NCBI RefSeq assembly: GCF_943734655.1
Contig: NC_071353.1
Span: forward strand, 78,081,621 to 78,145,620
Length of the DNA stretch: 64,000 nt
Direction of reading: 5' to 3'
Source of the DNA: Sabethes cyaneus
Taxonomy: Eukaryota > Arthropoda > Insecta > Diptera > Culicidae
Below are positions 21,623 to 32,524 of this stretch, one piece after another (within the stretch, counting starts at the first letter, position 1; the number at the start of each line of letters is the position of its first letter). Made by a program: the position numbers and the translations under genes. The notes under the pieces are model-generated. The model was not told the DNA's origin, did not search any database, and saw only the letters and a program-made list of their open reading frames with translations.

Positions 21623-22210
21623 CACTCAAGTCTTTTTTACACGGTTTGTTTTTTTCGATTACTCGAAAACGGTGCAGCTAAGGAACTATTTACAATCTAC
21701 GTGAGGAATGTCGAGCTACTCCCAAATCTGAGAGAGAGTCGCGGAGACGGTCTTCTTTTTCTTATGCTTTGGCTGTTCTTCTTCTTCCTATTACGTTTGC
21801 TTTCATTTTCGGGCAAATAAATGAAACTTGTGCGTGAATATCTCATTGGACGTGTGAAGTGTGCATTTTATAATAACATATTTTGGTGTTAATTGTCACA
21901 CGGGCATTTCAGTTTTTGCAAAAATGTTAATTTACAATTGAGACAAACAAGACTAATTCAATTCCGAATGTGTTTTTCACAAAAACACCGGCAGAAAACT
22001 TATGAGAATTAACAATACTTTTCCATTTTGGGACAACGATAACGACTGGCTGCATTTGACAGATCGTACTGGCTGCATTTGACGTTAGAATTTTTCCTCT
22101 TCGCGAATCTCTCTCAGTCCCAAATGTATTGAGAAATAAATGAATGGTCTCTAAGTTACCCCTTTCTTAATACTCAAAAAACTAAACCGTGTAAAAAAAG
22201 TACTTGAGTG
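21623..22210. mobile_element. TA-flanked MITE with CACTCAAGT..ACTTGAGTG ends
   Basis: 588 bp. The inverted ends extend through TTTTTACACGGTTT on both sides. TA at 21621-21622 and 22211-22212. A second pair of inverted words (GAGAGAGTCGCGGAGA / CGCGAATCTCTCTC) lies inside. Tc1/mariner-type TA target inferred. Related to 27329-27638. Confidence 0.7.
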
Positions 22211-22735
22211 TAGAGTATTTTACGAACTGACAACATTATGTCAAGTATCAAAACGTTTCCGTGGTAATGACAATAGCAGCATAACTGGTTCTTCTGTCAT
22301 AATAACATGCTCTATTTGGTTCTGTCATGTAACAGAGTGTTTTTTGTACAACTGCAACGATCTCTATTGCTTGGATATACTCTTGAATTTTGCTTAACTT
22401 GTTCTGTTAACGACAAAATCGATCCAGCAATCATGAAAGAGCATTTCATTTTGAATTGCGCAGCGGATAACTTTCAGTGAAACACGCAATATTTAAATAC
22501 TTTAGAGCAGACAACTCGTACACAAGAGTGACAATCTTGTAATAAATACCGCTTTTTATCTTGTAAACAAATCAATCAAACAACCCACCAAGCATTCAAA
22601 CAGTTTTACCGAAAACATGAAACAATGCTGAAATAATCAATATGCACTTTTCAAATCGTTGTCCAGACAGCTTTTTGCGTTCACATTTATTGTGCATTTA
22701 CTTGATCGATGGATTCCGAGGGGAGTTCAGCAGGG
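22211..22735. other. Noncoding DNA, no gene seen
   Basis: No coding signal. 22690-22730 (TTGTGCATTTACTTGATCGA) recurs at 43750, where the following sequence differs because of the Transib-like insertion. Confidence 0.4.
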
Positions 22736-24241
22736 CACTATGGGCCAGAAATTAAAATTTCGGGACAAATATATTTGCGGTTAAACGACGTGTCTCAGCT
22801 CAATGTGGTCTTCGGCAACTTTTTGAATGAAAAAATGATGCATCTTTTGAAGGGGTCGTCCAATATTTACGAGTTACTTTAACAACAATTTAAGTAATAA
22901 CTTTTTGAGTAAATCTTTTTTCACCTTTTTGGTTTCAAAATATTAAATATAAACCAATTTTAAGTATTTTTTCTGAAGATACCAAACTTCTATCTTTTAC
23001 CCATTTACAGCAATAGACCTTTGTTTATAAACGACCCCTCAAATCACATTTCTTCTTGTAACATGTTTATTTCAACAGACAGCTCAATGTGATGTTCTAG
23101 AAAACATTTTGCACATAAAAGTGGAATATTTTTGCTGAAGACTGTTTTGCTTTTTCTGCATTAATTAATAAGATATAACTGTTTTTAGGCTAAAAACCGT
23201 TTGATGAAAAATGTGTATTTTTTCAAGGGTGGTGTCTTCGGAGAAGTAAAATAATAAAATATAGCGCATCTTTCTGCACTATTAGGGTGACCATGAATTC
23301 ATCTATTAGGGTGATACAAACTTTTGTTTTCTTAATTAATTTAAAAAAAAAAGTTTTTTTCTCCAAAAGTTTCAGAAAATACTAAAATAAGCAACTTTGC
23401 TGAATTAAGTTACTATCTATCTCTTACCGGTTACGAAATATAATGATGTGTTAAAAAAGAGCGCTTAAAACTCAATTGCACTCAATAACTTTGCACACGA
23501 TTATTTTATTGCTTTCAAGTGTTCTACAAAGTTATTTAGTATGTTAAAATACATATTTTCTGTGAAGACTGTTTGACGCTAGGACGCATATTTATTAAGT
23601 TATAAAATGTATGAAAAAAAAATCCGCACTATTCCCAGGTATTCCCAGCCATGATATTCTCAGGTATTCTCTGAAATACACATTTGGGCAGATAGCTTTA
23701 ATAATTCCCTACAAATTGGTATGCAAACTAATTGCAGATACTTGCAGATGGCTAAGATATTCGGATTTTTCATCAGACGGTTTTTAACGTAAAACCAGTT
23801 ATATCTTATTAATTAATGCATATAAAGCAAAACAGTCTTCAGCAAAAATATTCCTCTTTTATGTGCAAAATATTTTCTAGAACAACACATTGAGCTGTCT
23901 GTTGAAATAAACATGTTACAAGAAGAAATGTGATTTGAGGGGTCGTTTATAAACAAAGGTCTATTGCTGAAAATGGGTAAAAGGTAGAAGTTTCATATCT
24001 TCAGAAAAATTACTTGAAATCGGTTTATCTTTAATATTTTGGAACCAAAAAGGTAAAAAAAAGTTTACTCAAAAAGTTATTACTTAAATTGTTGTTTAAG
24101 TAACGCTTAAATATTGGACGACCCCTTCAAAATATGCATCAATTTTTTATTCAAAAAATTGCCGAAGACCACCTTGAGCTGAGACATGCTGTTTAACCGC
24201 AAATATTTTTGTCCCGAAATTTTAATTTCTGGCCCATAGTG
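22736..24241. mobile_element. Transib-like non-autonomous element with about 480-bp inverted arms
   Basis: Begins CACTATGGGCCAGAAATTAA and ends with its complement. The arms stay complementary for roughly 480 bp (about 22736-23215 and 23772-24241) around a 0.55-kb centre. Flanked by 5-bp CAGGG (22731-22735, 24242-24246). A CACWATG terminus with a GC-rich 5-bp target duplication is the signature of Transib elements, relatives of RAG1. No transposase frame is present. Confidence 0.75.
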
Positions 24242-24606
24242 CAGGGGCTTGCGATGGGTGCCATGTTTTTGTTGCCAACATCCTCAGCACATCTCGACAA
24301 GGTTGGCAGCAAATTTACCTGTCAGACGGGCGCTATTTCCTGCATTTCTTGCAAATAGCGCCCTTCGTTAAGTCGACTGTCAAACACCGTTCGTTAAGAT
24401 AAGGATAGCACCCCGCTGGAGTTCAGGTACTGTTTCAAACGTTCCAAAGGTAAAAAAATGACTAAATTGGCAACACAGTTCGTAATGTTTTATCGCCATA
24501 ACTGGCAACACAGGCTCATTGCGTTTCTGTCGCAACCTTAATCGTGACTTCGTGTTAATCATATATCCCGCATTTTGCACCTTACTGGACACCGCAGTCT
24601 AAAAGT
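24242..24606. other. Repeat shared with 19.1 kb and 44.0 kb
   Basis: 24250-24420 matches 19080-19200 in reverse (AACGAACGGTGTTTGACAGT). 24425-24565 matches 43985-44125 directly and preserves the empty site of the 43800 MITE. Noncoding. Confidence 0.6.
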
Positions 24607-24614
24607 GCGACTGG

Positions 24615-25727
24615 CATTGGCGTAGCTAGAGGGGGTGCCTGGGGTACCAGGCCTCCTCCAGAATTTTGCAAGCCCCCTCCAGAAATTTTCCCCATTGTAA
24701 TTGAAAAACCGGAAAAACATTCAGTGTATATATTCCCACCGCGTTGATGTTTTCCTTTTTTGCTAGGTATCGCAAACGCGTAGTTGTTGTCATCGTTAGT
24801 AGCCGTCAGTAACCTGATAGCCACCCCGGCTCATGCTGTTATAAACAGTCGTCTCCATTCAACTCGATCTTGGGCCACTCGTCGCCAATTTTCCAGTCTT
24901 AGAAGTCTCAAATCACTTTCGACTTGGTTGTGCCATCTTCGCACGTTAAGCCTCCCTGTTCCTGGTGCTGATGTAGCTGTTGAAAAGAGCTGTTTCCGTC
25001 ACACTGCCGTCCGGTATCTTTACGAAATGTCCGGCCCACGATAGCCTACTGACTTTCGCCAGATGACAATGAGAATCTCTCCAAACAGTTTCTGTAGCTC
25101 GTGATTCATTCGTCTCTGCCACTCTCCGCTTTCAGTTTGTTCTCCGCCAAATATTGTCCGGTGTGCCTCCCGCTTCCGGCAAGCGACGCTGTGAACAGTT
25201 ACCGTCCGTGTGAGGCACGTGTTTGATTTATCGAGCCTCTTTCTTTCATGTATTTGGGCTTCGACGCACTTATGTTTAACCCAATCCTCCTAGACTTCAC
25301 TTTCGTCGGACCACCCCCTCAAGAGCGAAGTTGAATAGTATGTAAAAAGGATTCGAAAGTGTTCCCGAGTTACACACGAAATACATCTCTCGATACAATG
25401 TAGCTCTGATCATTTGCGCCAGTTTATCCGGAAAACCGTGCTCTTGCATTATCTGTCATAGCTAGCCTCGATCGAGTGCATCGTATCTGCTTTGAAATTA
25501 ATAAAGATGTGGTGCATGGGCACGTTGTACTCCCGATATTTCTGCAAGATCTGCCGGATGATAAACATCTGGTCCGTAATTGCGCGGGCTCTCATGAAGC
25601 CCGTCTGGTATTTCCCTACAAAACCCTGTGCTATCGCTGACAGCCGGCGTAACTGGATCATAATGAAATTTTTTTCGGAAGGCACCCCCTGGGCCCCCTC
25701 CAGGGAAATTACCTAGCTACGCCAATG
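24615..25727. mobile_element. hAT-type element that contains RTE retrotransposon sequence
   Basis: Inverted ends CATTGGCGTAGCTAG (24615-24629) and CTAGCTACGCCAATG (25713-25727) are flanked by perfect 8-bp GCGACTGG (24607-24614, 25728-25735). This fits a hAT insertion. G/C-rich subterminal words (GGGGGTGCCTGGG / CCCCCTGGGCCCCC) are also inverted. The interior is a decayed RTE reverse transcriptase on the minus strand, not a hAT transposase. Confidence 0.85.
24820..25690 (-). pseudogene. Decayed RTE reverse transcriptase inside the hAT element
   Basis: 25449-25685 reads GFVGKYQTGFMRARAITDQM and IIRQILQKYREYNVPMHHIF, the RT finger/palm segment before the catalytic aspartate, but the FIDFKAAYDS block has decayed. 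24830-25190 matches the C-terminal portion of the copy at 1199-1816 at nucleotide level, with frameshifts. The 5' half of the element and YxDD are missing. Confidence 0.7.
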
Positions 25728-25735
25728 GCGACTGG

Positions 25736-27328
25736 CACAAAAAGTGCGATACTGCGAATGCTGTGAGTGAGAAAGAGAAAGAGTGACAACTGCAATGTTG
25801 CTGTTTTCTTTTGTCATATACATTGGCATTATAGAAAATAATCTGGATTAATCCAGGTACAGCTGCAAAGCACAATACAAAAGCATTAAACAAATTGTTT
25901 TCGAATACGAACGTTATTGCTTTGTTATTGCTTGTTTGGATAATGAAGGATAAACTACGCTTTATTCACTATGAAATTTCGGCAAACCGGCGTTGAAAAT
26001 ACAAATTCATTTCATGCTGAATTTCATTCCGTTTCTTCTGATAGAACGGTAATTCCTAGGTTTATTTACTTTGCTCGATTGGTTCCAGTAATGAAACAGC
26101 GATGATGACATAATTTGACATTTTATCTGTCAAAAGCTAAAAACGACCCTTTTTACGACCGTTCAGAAACACGACTGTTTCAACCGTCGTGTCCACTAAG
26201 GGAATGCGCGCACAATAACGTAACAAAAATTAACATTTCCTTTGGAAATCGAAGGTGCGTCAATTTTGACCGGCATGTAAAAACGATCGTCGCGACATTT
26301 TTGACACTGGCGGGTGTTATGGGAAACTGTTAATAACTGTCACTTTGTTACGGGGTAAGATTCCTTAAAGAGCGCAAGAGATCGAAACATTTTGGCAGAT
26401 TTTCACCCACACGTACATACGTGCATTTCTATGAGTGTGCCAGAGATCGTTTAATGCCGTCAACGCGAATTCTGCTTCACGCAAACTCGAAACTAATGTA
26501 GGTGTCTCCACTGCGGCGCCGTCATAGTGAATTGGTACAAAACCGGTTTTTATTCGAAACCTCTGGCAGAAATCGAACAGAAATCCGGCAGAAAAACCGA
26601 GGCGAAATTTCTGCCCGAATCGGATGTGTCATTTCTGCTAGTTTTCACGGGTGACTGCGGCCAGAAATCCGGCAGAATGTCTCGCAGAAAAAGTTTTTCG
26701 CCGCCAGATTTTTGTTCGATTTCTGCCGGACGCGCCTAAGCGGGTTACGTTTGTCAACGCGAATCGCCCGGTGAGAATTTTTCTCTGAACTGAGAATACA
26801 TGGATACATCCTACTATCGCTACAAAGAGACTTACGTGGTCCTACGTCACCTATGCGGTCGTGTCTTGTGCACAACCCCTCTGATTTTTTAAGGCGAAAA
26901 ATCCCGTAAATTAGAGAACTCACTTCTGAAGCGAAATTATAGCGTTTCCGCATTTAAAGAGGTAAAGGGTGATGCTCTGCATCTGCACATTCTACTTTTT
27001 ATATTTTTACAACCAAGTTGCATCTCAAGTGACTCTGATGCAACGAGTTCGTTCTCATGTTTCTGCAATCTAAATTAGTTCGATTTTCGTAATTGGTTTC
27101 TTCACAGAGAACAGATATTCTTTCAGCTACAAGTTTTCATGAAATACTTGCGTGGAATAAATTGTGATTAATTCATTTGATATATTAGCATTACCGCATT
27201 AATCAGTCTGAAATGATTGATGACATAATTCTTGAATATATTTACCACCAAAATTAATCGATGCGCTCATTAAGCTCAAGAGAAAGTTTTAAATGAAAAA
27301 TGTAATGATTAGGACGTATATTAATGTA
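25736..27328. other. Noncoding repeat debris
   Basis: No supported gene. 25879-26200 matches 44115-44750 across insertions. 26565-26735 has repeated, partly inverted GGCAGAAATC / GATTTCTGCC words. 26340-26490 matches 14980-15550 in reverse. Confidence 0.45.
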
Positions 27329-27638
27329 CACTCAAGTTTTTTTTACACGGGATACGTGGCGCGTAAAAGAAATCCGTTTAAAAAACTGCGGTAATTCGAA
27401 AAAGTTGTAGAAAAAACCGCGCTAATTTTTAAAATCTTCATAAAATAAAACGTATTAATTCAAAGTCGTCAAAAAAAACCGCTCAAAAACTCTAATCTAA
27501 ACGCTAATTTGACAAATAATGTAAAAAACCGCATTAATTCTTATATTGTCTTGTTATCTCCTGTTAATTCAAAAATCGTCATAAAAAGCCCGCGTTAATT
27601 CATAAATTATGAAAAATGTGTAAAAAGGGACATGAGTG
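27329..27638. mobile_element. TA-flanked MITE with CACTCAAG/CATGAGTG ends
   Basis: 310 bp, starts CACTCAAGTTTTTTTTACAC and ends TGTGTAAAAAGGGACATGAGTG, between TA at 27327-27328 and 27639-27640. Contains repeated AAACCGC.TTAATTC words. Related to 21623-22210. Confidence 0.65.
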
Positions 27639-27690
27639 TATATTGTTGTATATACAACAATATACACTCATGTCCCTTTTTACACATTTT
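27613..27690. repeat. Perfect 78-bp palindrome at a MITE end
   Basis: 38-bp arms (27613-27650 and 27653-27690) around a central TA. It includes the right end of the 27329 element, its flank ATTGTTGTA, and an inverted copy of both. Confidence 0.9.
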
Positions 27691-28139
27691 AATATATATT
27701 AGATATAACTGATACATGTCTTCTGTTGAATCCTCTTGCTTTGATGTCTGTTTTCTGTGGCTACTTTCATGCGATATATTTAGTTGAATAAATACAACTA
27801 CAATACAACTACAACAAATACAATACAACTTGGCTGCTTGCCTTCAAAGTAAAATATTGTTATTCATTTACTCATTATTGCATCATGAAGTTGGTACAAA
27901 GTGCTGAATACACTGAAGTCACTTTATGTGCGGTTTTTACGCTACAAGTTTCACGTAAATCTCGAAATTAATGCGTTTTTTTTGCGCGAATTTTGGAATT
28001 TATCCGTTTTTACGCGAATTTTGAAATTTTCTAATTTTTGTTTTACTACCACTATTTATTGTTCAGTACATTAGAGTCATTATAGTCTAATTTAACTATT
28101 CGAATGGTTTGTTTGTTTTACCTTTGTTGTACTATAACA

Positions 28140-28688
<549 letters not shown>

Positions 28689-28690
<2 letters not shown>

Positions 28691-28897
28691 AATAATTTCG
28701 ATAGAGTTTTAGATAGGGCATGCTTTGCATGCGGTCGTAGAGGACACCTAAAAGGTGATAATTCTTGCCGTGCTAAAAACGCAAAATGTATCAAATGTGG
28801 GGAAATAGGTCACTTCATTAAGCGTTGCTTGAAACGTCCTTACGTAAGTCCATCCAACGACTGGACCACTGCCCAAACGAATTCGATGTGTAAATGA
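28689..28897 (+). pseudogene. gag: Gag nucleocapsid fragment, two zinc knuckles
   Basis: Encodes CFACGRRGHLKGDNSC (28721 onward, a loose CCHC with a lengthened last spacing) and CIKCGEIGHFIKRC (28787-28828, canonical CX2CX4HX4C), then a stop at 28895-28897. Two knuckles just upstream of a protease are expected for nucleocapsid in Ty3/gypsy-type Gag. Matrix and capsid are absent; the upstream sequence is an unrelated microsatellite repeat. Confidence 0.8.
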
Positions 28898-28940
28898 AGT
28901 TGATCAAGATAGCCTTGAAAAGCAACATATTTTTTTTGCG

Positions 28941-29666
28941 ATGGGACGGAACACTTTCGAATTTGTTGTGGGTGGTATCAGAATTCCAATGATTATAGAT
29001 TCCGGTGCCGACGCAAATATTATTGATGAAAAAACATGGCTTGAAGCTCAGAAGGCAGGTATGAAGATAAAGGATCTTTCAGATAAGGTTGATCAGAAAC
29101 TGATCGGGTACGCAACTAAAACACCAATGAATATTAAATACATGTTTCGAACCCAAATTGAGGCTGAAGCAAACGTTACTGAAGCGAAATTTTATGTAGT
29201 TGCACAAGGAAAATTCAACCTTTTAGGTGCCGATACTGCTAAAGAATTGAAAGTGCTACAAGTCGGGTTTAACGTTGGATTGGTGAATAGTCCAAAACAA
29301 GTGCCATTCCCAAAAATTAAAGGGGTCCTCGTCGAAATACCGATCGACAAATCTGTACAACCTGTCCAACAGGCCTATCGTCGTGCTCCCATTGCTCTAG
29401 AGGATAAGATTCACGAGAAATTGAAAGATTTGCTTGAAATGGATATTGTCGAAAAAGTAAACGGGCCTTCTCCGTGGGTTTCTCCAGTCGTACCCATTTT
29501 GAAACGTTCAGGTCAGCTGAGACTGTGTGTGGACATGAGACGAGCAAATCAAGCAGTGCTACGTGAGACACACCCGCTCCCGGTGATTGAAGAATTATTG
29601 GGAAGTATTGGAGATTCAGTAAAATTTTCCAAATTGGACGTAAAGGAAGCCTTTAGCCAACTGGAA
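28941..29666 (+). pseudogene. pol: Ty3/gypsy Pol: protease and first part of reverse transcriptase
   Basis: The frame contains the retropepsin active site IIDSGADANIIDE near residues 18-30, a linker, then the RT start (YRRAPIALEDKIHEKLKDLL), PWVSPVVPILKRSGQLRLCV and the first catalytic motif KLDVKEAF. It is in a different frame from the zinc knuckles, as is usual for a gag-pol frameshift. The start codon used here is only the first Met; the true N-terminus is probably upstream. RT is interrupted at 29667 by a 407-bp element. LTRs were not found. Confidence 0.85.
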
Positions 29667-30073
29667 CCCAGATAACACAAAATCGTAATAGAAAGGTCAC
29701 ATTAAATCGTTTTCATGTCAATTTCATATCGGAGTTGTATAATGATTAGAGTATGTCAAATCGAAGTGAACAATAAGTTGTTTTACAGTCGTGCGTGTCT
29801 TCATATACAATTCATGACTGTGAATTATAAAGCAGGATAGACAATTGCAATATTTGATTATATCTATATCATATATTCAGGAGTATTTAGTTGCGTGTTA
29901 TAAAAACTGCGCAAAACAGAATTACAAATAGTTGTCAAAATTTTCGCACGTATATCGCCTCCACTTTGGTACATATATGCTTTTATATGGCGTGAAATAT
30001 AACTTTTTCGTTCAGATATGATTTCGTATACCTCAGTTGCAATCGAGATATACAAACCAAATGGTTTACTGGG
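29667..30073 (+). mobile_element. 407-bp CCCAG..CTGGG element, copy 2, inside RT
   Basis: Starts CCCAGATAACACAAAATCG and ends CCATTTGGTTTACTGGG. Removing it together with one of the two flanking AA dinucleotides restores the RT frame between motif KLDVKEAFSQLE and the next block, which supports a 2-bp duplication. Inverted relative to 12891-13297, same length. Confidence 0.85.
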
Positions 30074-30285
30074 AAATATCGGAAGATTCACGCGTTATTA
30101 CAACTTTCATCACCAAGTATGGTCTTTTCAGGTAAAACGTTATGTTGTTTATATTTTGTTTCTTGAGTAATAAAGAAGTTCATTTGATGTTTTCGTACGA
30201 TGTGTTCTTTTCTCTCCGTTAATAGGTATAAACGCTTGATGTTCGGCATTAGTTGCGCGCCAGAACTTTTTCAAAAAGTAATGGA
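30074..30285 (+). pseudogene. pol: Ty3/gypsy reverse transcriptase, continued
   Basis: 30074-30131 encodes SRVITTFITKYGLF. After a 94-bp GT-AG insert, the frame resumes at 30226 with YKRLMFGISCAPELFQKVMD. These are consecutive RT segments. The YxDD motif, RT thumb and connection should follow, but the sequence jumps at about 30285 straight into RNase H, so this part is deleted. Confidence 0.8.
30132..30225 (+). other. 94-bp intron-like insert in the RT domain
   Basis: Begins GTAAAACG after an exon-like CAG and ends in a pyrimidine-rich TTCTTTTCTCTCCGTTAATAG. Removing it rejoins the RT frame exactly at LFR/YKRLMFG. The insert has stops in frame. It looks like a spliceosomal intron, unusual in the pol of an LTR retroelement. 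Confidence 0.6.
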
Positions 30286-30293
30286 CACGGTTG

Positions 30294-30735
30294 TGGCAGG
30301 GCCGAGATGAAACTATTTTGGTTGCGGATGCGAGTCCTACAGGCCTTGGTGCTGTGCTGATGCAACAAGATAAGAAAGGTTTTCGCCGGATAATTTCGTA
30401 TACAAGTAAATCTTTGACTGTTTTAGAGCGAAAATATTTTCAGACAGAACGTGAGGCACTTGCGTTAGTGTGGCCCTTGACCGTTTTAAACTATACTTAC
30501 AAGGCATTAAATTCAAATTAGTCACGGACTGCAAGCCACTTCAATTTTTATTTAGTCCTCGTTCAAAGCCCTGTATGAGAATTGAACGTTGGGTACTTCG
30601 TCTGCAATCTTATAACTATGAAATTGTGCATGAACCCGGTACTACGAATTTGGCAGATGCTCTATCTAGATTGTCTGCAGCAGAAGCTAAAGCATTCGAT
30701 ACAGACGGAGAAGATTATATACATTTACAGGGTGT
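30294..30735 (+). pseudogene. pol: Ty3/gypsy RNase H, frameshifted
   Basis: 30300-30480 encodes TILVADASPTGLGAVLMQQD (first catalytic Asp) and YFQTEREALALVW (Glu). A frameshift near 30480 moves the continuation to the frame from 30470: ALDRFKLYLQGIKFKLVTDC (third acidic residue), ERWVLRLQSYNYEIVHEPGT and NLADALSRL, the canonical end of gypsy RNase H. No integrase follows. Confidence 0.85.
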
Positions 30736-30739
30736 CGAT

Positions 30740-30840
30740 TTCCTGGAGAAACCTGGAAAATCAGGGAATATCAGGGAATTCATTTTTGGATCAGGGAATA
30801 TCAGGGAATTTCAAATGCTATCAGGAAAATTTTATTTACC
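30740..30840. repeat. CAGGGAATATCAGGGAATT repeat block
   Basis: Two units of TCAGGGAATATCAGGGAATT preceded by CCTGGAGAAACCTGGAAAA. It replaces the sequence expected after RNase H, so it looks like a separate short repeat insertion. Confidence 0.5.
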
Positions 30841-31059
30841 CGGAAATATTATTGATCAACTTTGGAATCGAATCAAATTTCGTGTAAAATATACGCAGAT
30901 TGATCGGTTGAATTAAAACTTGTCACATGTCTAGTGTCGATTCGATTATCTTTCAGTTTGTCGTAGATTTTTTATTGTTTTGCGTCGTACAATTGCTAGA
31001 CTTCACTCGCTGTAGTGCTCGAAATCGGCAATGGCAGGCCTCACGCACTTCACAGTGCA

Positions 31060-31260
31060 GACATCAAGAGCCCAAAGTGGGTTACAGGCTGTTATTTACA
31101 CGCGATCTACAGCGTTTTCACCAATTGTAAATTTTACACTCAGATGCCCCAAGTATTGATTATCTTCCTTCAGCGTCCATGATTCATGTCCGTTAAGGGT
31201 TACCTGGAGCATTAACGTTCTGTAGAATTTGCGTTTATGCGAGTTGGCAACCTTCGGGAC
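31060..31260 (-). pseudogene. Small non-LTR reverse transcriptase C-terminal remnant
   Basis: On the minus strand about 31130-31250 reads KFYRTLMLQVTLNGHESWTL with KEDN following, which resembles the 'lYktLi.PvllYG.EtWtl' block near the C-terminus of RTE-like and related RTs. Too short and decayed for a clade call. Confidence 0.45.
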
Positions 31261-31790
31261 TGGTTCAGCTGGTTACGTAATACGCAGAAAGCTTACATGT
31301 TTCTCTGTTCTGACGTGATCCGCAGTGAGCATGCAATTCTTGGCCTGGTTCTTCTCATCTGTCATTTACTGGCATTCGACATTAAACAAGCTGTTACACT
31401 GTCTTCCACACGTTGTGCCTATCACTTCCTTCGTAGTTGTTGGCGCCATGCTTGGCAAAAACCTCAGTGTAAAACACAACACAAAATTTCTCACACATTC
31501 CCACTGATTACCAATGTGAGTGCTGTGCTGTGTCGGAGAAATTTTCTTTAGAGTCATTCTGCGGTTCCATAACTGACCAAAAGTGTAGCTCCAACCGCCC
31601 GCACACATTCTTAGAAAGGATAAAATAACAAATGCGTGCGGGTGCATGCACTGAGTCTAAGCTGCGCGCACCGAACTGTGTACACCGAATCGGGCTTTTT
31701 TGTGCATGCAGCTTTTTGTTTTGCTTTTGCGTAGGTACGCGTCTACTACTGAGAGTTGCTCGCTCAAAAAGGCAAAAAGAAAAAGATTTT
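31261..31790. other. Noncoding DNA
   Basis: No recognised gene. The frames here do not show family motifs. Confidence 0.4.
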
Positions 31791-32184
31791 TGAAGTAGGA
31801 CTACTTCTTTGATTTCTATATTGGGGTGCACTTTAGAAAAACGAAAAGGGAACATGTAACGAAAAGTGGTTATGGTTTGCACGCTTATAACTCAGTCATC
31901 CGTCAACAGATTCTAGAGATATTGGTATCAATCGATTGGAAATTTTTCAAAAAATCCATAACAATACAATAGATTCCATGTTTCCCAAACAGACGTTTAA
32001 TAATTGAGAAAATATTAGACTATATTCATTATTTCATTAATTTCATGTTTTTGCCTTCCCACGCCAATGCTTCCCTAGCACAGATGACAGAAATATATAC
32101 GAAATGAGCTATGGGTTTTGATTGTATTTAATTTACGCTCTATAGAATCCGCTCGAAAATTGTTGAGCTTCAGTTGGTGCTGCT

Positions 32185-32524
32185 TGCTCGGAATAAGGCA
32201 TCGAAGACATTCAAATTCACCAAGCAAGACGCCAACAAACCGAAAAAGTAACCGACTCGCCCGCCAGCGAACGATATGGTTTTTGCTACTATCAATACCC
32301 AGTAAAATCAATGGATCCTCGCTGCAAGCCGTTAGAAGTAAATCGCCGCTAGCCACAATTGTGACGTTTCAAAGTTGGACGCATTTGTGAAAAAGGTTTT
32401 GAAATTAGCTGTCGAAAAGCTGGTCCAAACAAAAAGAACAGGCGATTCCGATTCGTTCATGGTTGATAAAACGGACGAAAACAATTTATCTTTGCTAACT
32501 GCTGCAAAGGCGGCTCCGATTAAA
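32185..32524 (+). pseudogene. Histone H1 relic 1, body
   Basis: The globular-domain blocks of linker histone H1 can be followed in shifting frames: PTRPPANDMVFATINT, NGSSLQAV, then LDAFVKKVLKLAVEKLVQTK and a GDSDSFMVDKTDENN stretch. Stops and 1-bp shifts lie between NDMVFATINT and LQAV, so it cannot be translated whole. The lysine-rich tail is separated from it by a 2-kb insertion and resumes at 34536. Linker histones bind nucleosomal DNA in the nucleus; this copy is dead. Confidence 0.75.

Noticed and set aside
28941..30735. Possibility that the gypsy fragment is an endogenous virus with an envelope gene
   Set aside because: No envelope-like frame, integrase or LTR pair was found; only gag zinc knuckles, protease, partial RT and RNase H.
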